Positions 61,676 through 64,000 of a stretch of 64,000 bases of DNA are shown piece after piece. A program made the position numbers and the translations under genes. How positions within the stretch are numbered: the first letter of the stretch is position 1; every line of letters starts with the position of its first letter. This DNA is from CAYONZ01 sp964405465 (GTDB lineage: Bacteria; Bdellovibrionota; Bdellovibrionia; Bdellovibrionales; JAMPXM01). The notes under the pieces were generated by a model that was not told the origin of the DNA, did not search any database, and saw only the letters and a program-made list of their open reading frames with translations. The stretch lies in the NCBI GenBank assembly GCA_964405465.1, contig CAYONZ010000010.1:1-64000 (forward strand), written 5' to 3'.

Positions 61676-63268
61676 ATGCTGAACAAGCACTTCTCGACAC
61701 TTGTTAGTCTGACCCTTGTACGTCTGACTCTTGCAAACTCAAAGCTTGCAAATTTGACGTTAGCGGCATCGCTCATCATCTTGCCTTTTCCTTCTGCTTT
61801 CTCTGCAGAAAACAACGGGACCAGAAACGGAGCTTACCCGACAAGTCCGAGTTCCAAAAATCCTCTCTTTCGAAACAATATTTTAGAAAGTCACAACCCT
61901 ACACCCTATTCATTTATTGAATATCCAAATGGGCGAACTTCCCCTTATCGAGTGACTGGTACGCGATATGGAAATCCTGAGATTCTCACCAACGGTTCCG
62001 TTGGGAACGATGCTCCTGGTGCGATGAGTTCTGCTGACAAAAAAGATGTTAAGATAGAAGTCTTCTATCATGGCTTCACCCAAACAGGGCATGCGATGCG
62101 AACAGCAGCGCAAGAAGCTGTAAGTGCATCAAAGCTTGTTTTTCTACCTAACCATGTGGGCGCAGGTCCTTATGGATATGAGTCTGAAATTCGACAAGGT
62201 GTGAATCATGAAGCGGTTAAAGATGGATTTGTGGGCGCCTTTGCTGGGCTCGAACAAACCCTTCATGGAATTCAAAAAAACTATGGAGCAGAAAAGCTCA
62301 ATCTCACCGTCTATTCTGAAGGTACCATGCTCGCGCGAGAGTACTTCTCAGGAACTATCGCTTTCGACGATAAAATGATTCCCATTCGAAGTCTCGAGGT
62401 GGCTCGCCAGCGGCAATCGCAAATTGGACATGTGGTGATGATGGGTGGACCTCCCTACAATATTAGCGGAATTCGCATGGACTTGTTGATCTTGGGCTCA
62501 TTGCTCGGATTCGATCTCAACACTGTTCACAAAGAATACGATGGTAAAATACCACTTGGAATGGGAGGGGAAACTCGTGACCTATCAAAGGCATCATTGG
62601 TTGGAAGAGTGCACGATGTTCTTCGAAGCTTTGGCTTGGGCATTGGTTTGAATGCAGCGATGAGTGCCGCCGGCAATGTGCAAAACTTTGGCGAAAATAA
62701 AGAGCGACTTAAATGGGTTCTTGCCACTGAACACTCAGATCCTACGAGCGAGTTAGTGAGAGACTTCGTTAAAATGAAAGGGCTAAAGGATTCGGAACTG
62801 CCGCCATTTGTTGGCTCGATTGAAGAAGACCGAAGCTCTGCGAATCTCCCAAGCTCAGGGATGGAAATAACAATGGTTGTTGGTGGAAAAGATCAATTGG
62901 CGAATGTCGATGAACTGCTAAGAGAATATGCGGCTTATTATCTCATCAATCCAAAGCGAACACGCTTTATTTTTCTTCCAGATGTTGGGCACATGGATTT
63001 GATTTGGGATGAAGTGCAAAATGGAAAATACGGTCTCGCAAAGCTGCTTGAAGATATAAAAGCCAATCCGGAAAAGTTTCAACCCACAATGGAAAATCCA
63101 TTTCTTATTGTTGGCAAAAAAGGCTTAACTACAAGAAAAAATCTAGAGACCAGACGTCTTGAACACAAGTTTCGCGGCTATGTCGAAAGACCAGAGACTA
63201 TATATAGTCATCTCGGGAGCAGTTCGCCATCTGCAGCCGGCATGACTTGTGAAAGCATCGTTCCCTGA
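61676..63268 (+). CDS. Secreted alpha/beta-hydrolase-like protein
   Basis: A 530-residue exported protein. The putative signal segment is a repetitive Leu/Thr/Ala stretch (TLVSLTLVRLTLANSKLANL), encoded partly by degenerate 15-base repeats (CTGACCCTTGTACGT / CTGACTCTTGCAAAC). The hydrolase core is suggested by VEVFYHGFTQTG (oxyanion strand), a nucleophile elbow TVYSEGTML (Ser in Y-S-E-G), VVGGKDQLANVDELL (Asp) and FLPDVGHMDLIW (His). The enzyme type is unknown. The ATG at 61676 with GGGAGACA upstream is chosen over the frame's earlier start at 61616. The C-terminus runs into a tandem repeat. Confidence 0.7.
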   Translation: MLNKHFSTLVSLTLVRLTLANSKLANLTLAASLIILPFPSAFSAENNGTRNGAYPTSPSSKNPLFRNNILESHNPTPYSFIEYPNGRTSPYRVTGTRYGNPEILTNGSVGNDAPGAMSSADKKDVKIEVFYHGFTQTGHAMRTAAQEAVSASKLVFLPNHVGAGPYGYESEIRQGVNHEAVKDGFVGAFAGLEQTLHGIQKNYGAEKLNLTVYSEGTMLAREYFSGTIAFDDKMIPIRSLEVARQRQSQIGHVVMMGGPPYNISGIRMDLLILGSLLGFDLNTVHKEYDGKIPLGMGGETRDLSKASLVGRVHDVLRSFGLGIGLNAAMSAAGNVQNFGENKERLKWVLATEHSDPTSELVRDFVKMKGLKDSELPPFVGSIEEDRSSANLPSSGMEITMVVGGKDQLANVDELLREYAAYYLINPKRTRFIFLPDVGHMDLIWDEVQNGKYGLAKLLEDIKANPEKFQPTMENPFLIVGKKGLTTRKNLETRRLEHKFRGYVERPETIYSHLGSSSPSAAGMTCESIVP

Positions 63269-63314
63269 GTATAGTTCCGTAGGCACAGTTCCCAAAGTAC
63301 AGCTCCGTAAGTAC
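63259..63314 (+). repeat. 14-nt degenerate tandem repeat, 4 copies
   Basis: Four consecutive 14-base units: CGTTCCCTGAGTAT, AGTTCCGTAGGCAC, AGTTCCCAAAGTAC, AGCTCCGTAAGTAC. The first unit includes the last codons and TGA stop of the hydrolase-like gene. Confidence 0.85.
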
Positions 63315-63342
63315 GATTCAAAAACCCTATTCTAAAAAAAAC

Positions 63343-63364
63343 GCCTCAATGCCGAGGCTTTTTT
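63343..63364 (+). terminator. Intrinsic terminator
   Basis: Stem GCCTC/GAGGC with a six-base loop, flanked by an A-run and followed by six T (to 63364). It is 75 bases after the hydrolase-like stop. Confidence 0.8.
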
Positions 63365-63724
63365 GGGGTGGGCCTTCGGAATTCCCAGAACTGAGAGCTC
63401 TTTGCCAGATGCATTGGTATTTGAGTGTTCTGGTTATGATTAGATGCTTTATTTTCTCAGGGGATCTTTCTCTCCGCGGGTTCGCCGACCGAGTACATCA
63501 TCGTTCGCGATGAAGTAATTCGGATCTTTTTCCCTGATGCGGGGACTTTTTACTGTTCAAAATTCTGACAGTCGATACTTAATCTGTTTACCCTTACACT
63601 GCCGTCGGTTCAAGACTGACACTTGTGCAAACATATCGATGTGGATCTATTTTCGCAGTGGATGTTTTCACAAACCAGGCACCATTTTCTACTTAGATTT
63701 TAATGACAATGCCGAAGGGATTTT
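63365..63724. other. Intergenic region without supported gene
   Basis: About 360 bases. An open frame (63537-63731) exists but has no ribosome-binding site and overlaps the next start; it is not supported. No tRNA or repeat was recognised. The region probably holds the promoter of the gene at 63725. Confidence 0.45.
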
Positions 63725-64000
63725 ATGCTAATGCCACAGAATTTTGGTAAACCAAGCAAGGTCCACCGACGACCTCTACACCTTGTGATGCTTGTCTTGA
63801 TATTGCTCAATTGTGGCATTAGTTCGAACGCAAATGCCGAGTCCAAAAGCATTCCGACAGCTGCCGTATCCAAGGCAAACGATGATATTCCGGCGGCAGA
63901 TCTAATTTACAACAAAAACCCGATCGATCCCGAACGAGCCGCCGATTTGCGAGCTAAAGGATTAGATCTTGCGACGCTTGATCCTGATTCGTCGGATGTT
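63725..64000 (+). CDS. Exported protein, N-terminal part (truncated by window end)
   Basis: The frame starts at ATG 63725, with GAAGGGA six to seven bases upstream, and remains open for 92 codons to the window end. A basic N-region (KPSKVHRRPLH) is followed by a hydrophobic core (LVMLVLILLNCGISS) and the likely cleavage site ANA, so the protein is secreted. The visible mature part (SKSIPTAAVSKANDDI...) is hydrophilic and polar. The product is unknown because most of it lies beyond the window. Confidence 0.7.
   Translation, partial: MLMPQNFGKPSKVHRRPLHLVMLVLILLNCGISSNANAESKSIPTAAVSKANDDIPAADLIYNKNPIDPERAADLRAKGLDLATLDPDSSDV

Noticed and set aside
63537..63731. 64-codon frame before the partial gene at the window end
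   Set aside because: No ribosome-binding site, and it overlaps the start of the better supported gene at 63725.

Overview
The window looks like a chromosomal segment of a Gram-negative, flagellated bacterium of the Bdellovibrio type (phylum Bdellovibrionota). This is inferred from gene content and order, not from a marker gene. Supporting signs are a fliL-M-N-O-P-Q-R-flhB-A-F-G-fliA flagellar run, an abridged Flp/Tad pilus locus, a KamA aminomutase, a pair of DUF507 genes, many secreted or lipoprotein genes without recognisable homologues, and lytic transglycosylase-like envelope enzymes. No rRNA, tRNA, CRISPR array, insertion sequence or phage gene was seen. The sequence contains a 100-N scaffold gap inside ileS, so it comes from a draft assembly.

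Layout. 1-7 kb: dsbD, gcvT-gcvH (without gcvP), a lytic-transglycosylase lipoprotein and folD. 7-17 kb: an Flp/Tad-type pilus locus with a pilin, overlapping small prepilin-like genes, a CpaB-like protein, a CpaC secretin and a CpaF ATPase. It is interrupted by a large secreted Cys/Asn/Pro-rich protein and a receiver-histidine kinase, and ends in a 13-nt tandem repeat. 17-21 kb: aspS, a PHA-granule-type small protein and rpoH. 21-32 kb: the flagellar export/switch operon on the minus strand, preceded by a good sigma-54 promoter. 32-47 kb: suhB, a SPOR protein, a putative HExxH lipoprotein, a uvrD/pcrA helicase, kamA, a second low-complexity secreted protein, a porin-like barrel, a GroES domain fused to a histone-H1-like basic tail, two DUF507 genes and a class A penicillin-binding protein.

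47.8-52.7 kb is the most interesting stretch. A textbook -24/-12 (sigma-54) promoter drives a radical SAM/SPASM maturase with a short Lys-rich peptide gene carrying a single C-terminal Cys. They are followed on the same strand by a CHASE2 histidine kinase and a sigma-54-activating response regulator. The simplest reading is a self-regulated, peptide-modifying (RiPP-like) system.

53.7-64 kb: ileS (gapped), lspA and lgt (lipoprotein processing, an apparent operon), a second lytic-transglycosylase-like protein, several secreted or lipoprotein genes including a Pro-rich RPYPP repeat protein, an alpha/beta-hydrolase-like secreted protein ending in a 14-nt tandem repeat, and the start of a secreted protein cut by the window end.

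Gene starts were chosen from ribosome-binding sites, signal peptides and family fit. Several differ from the longest open frame.
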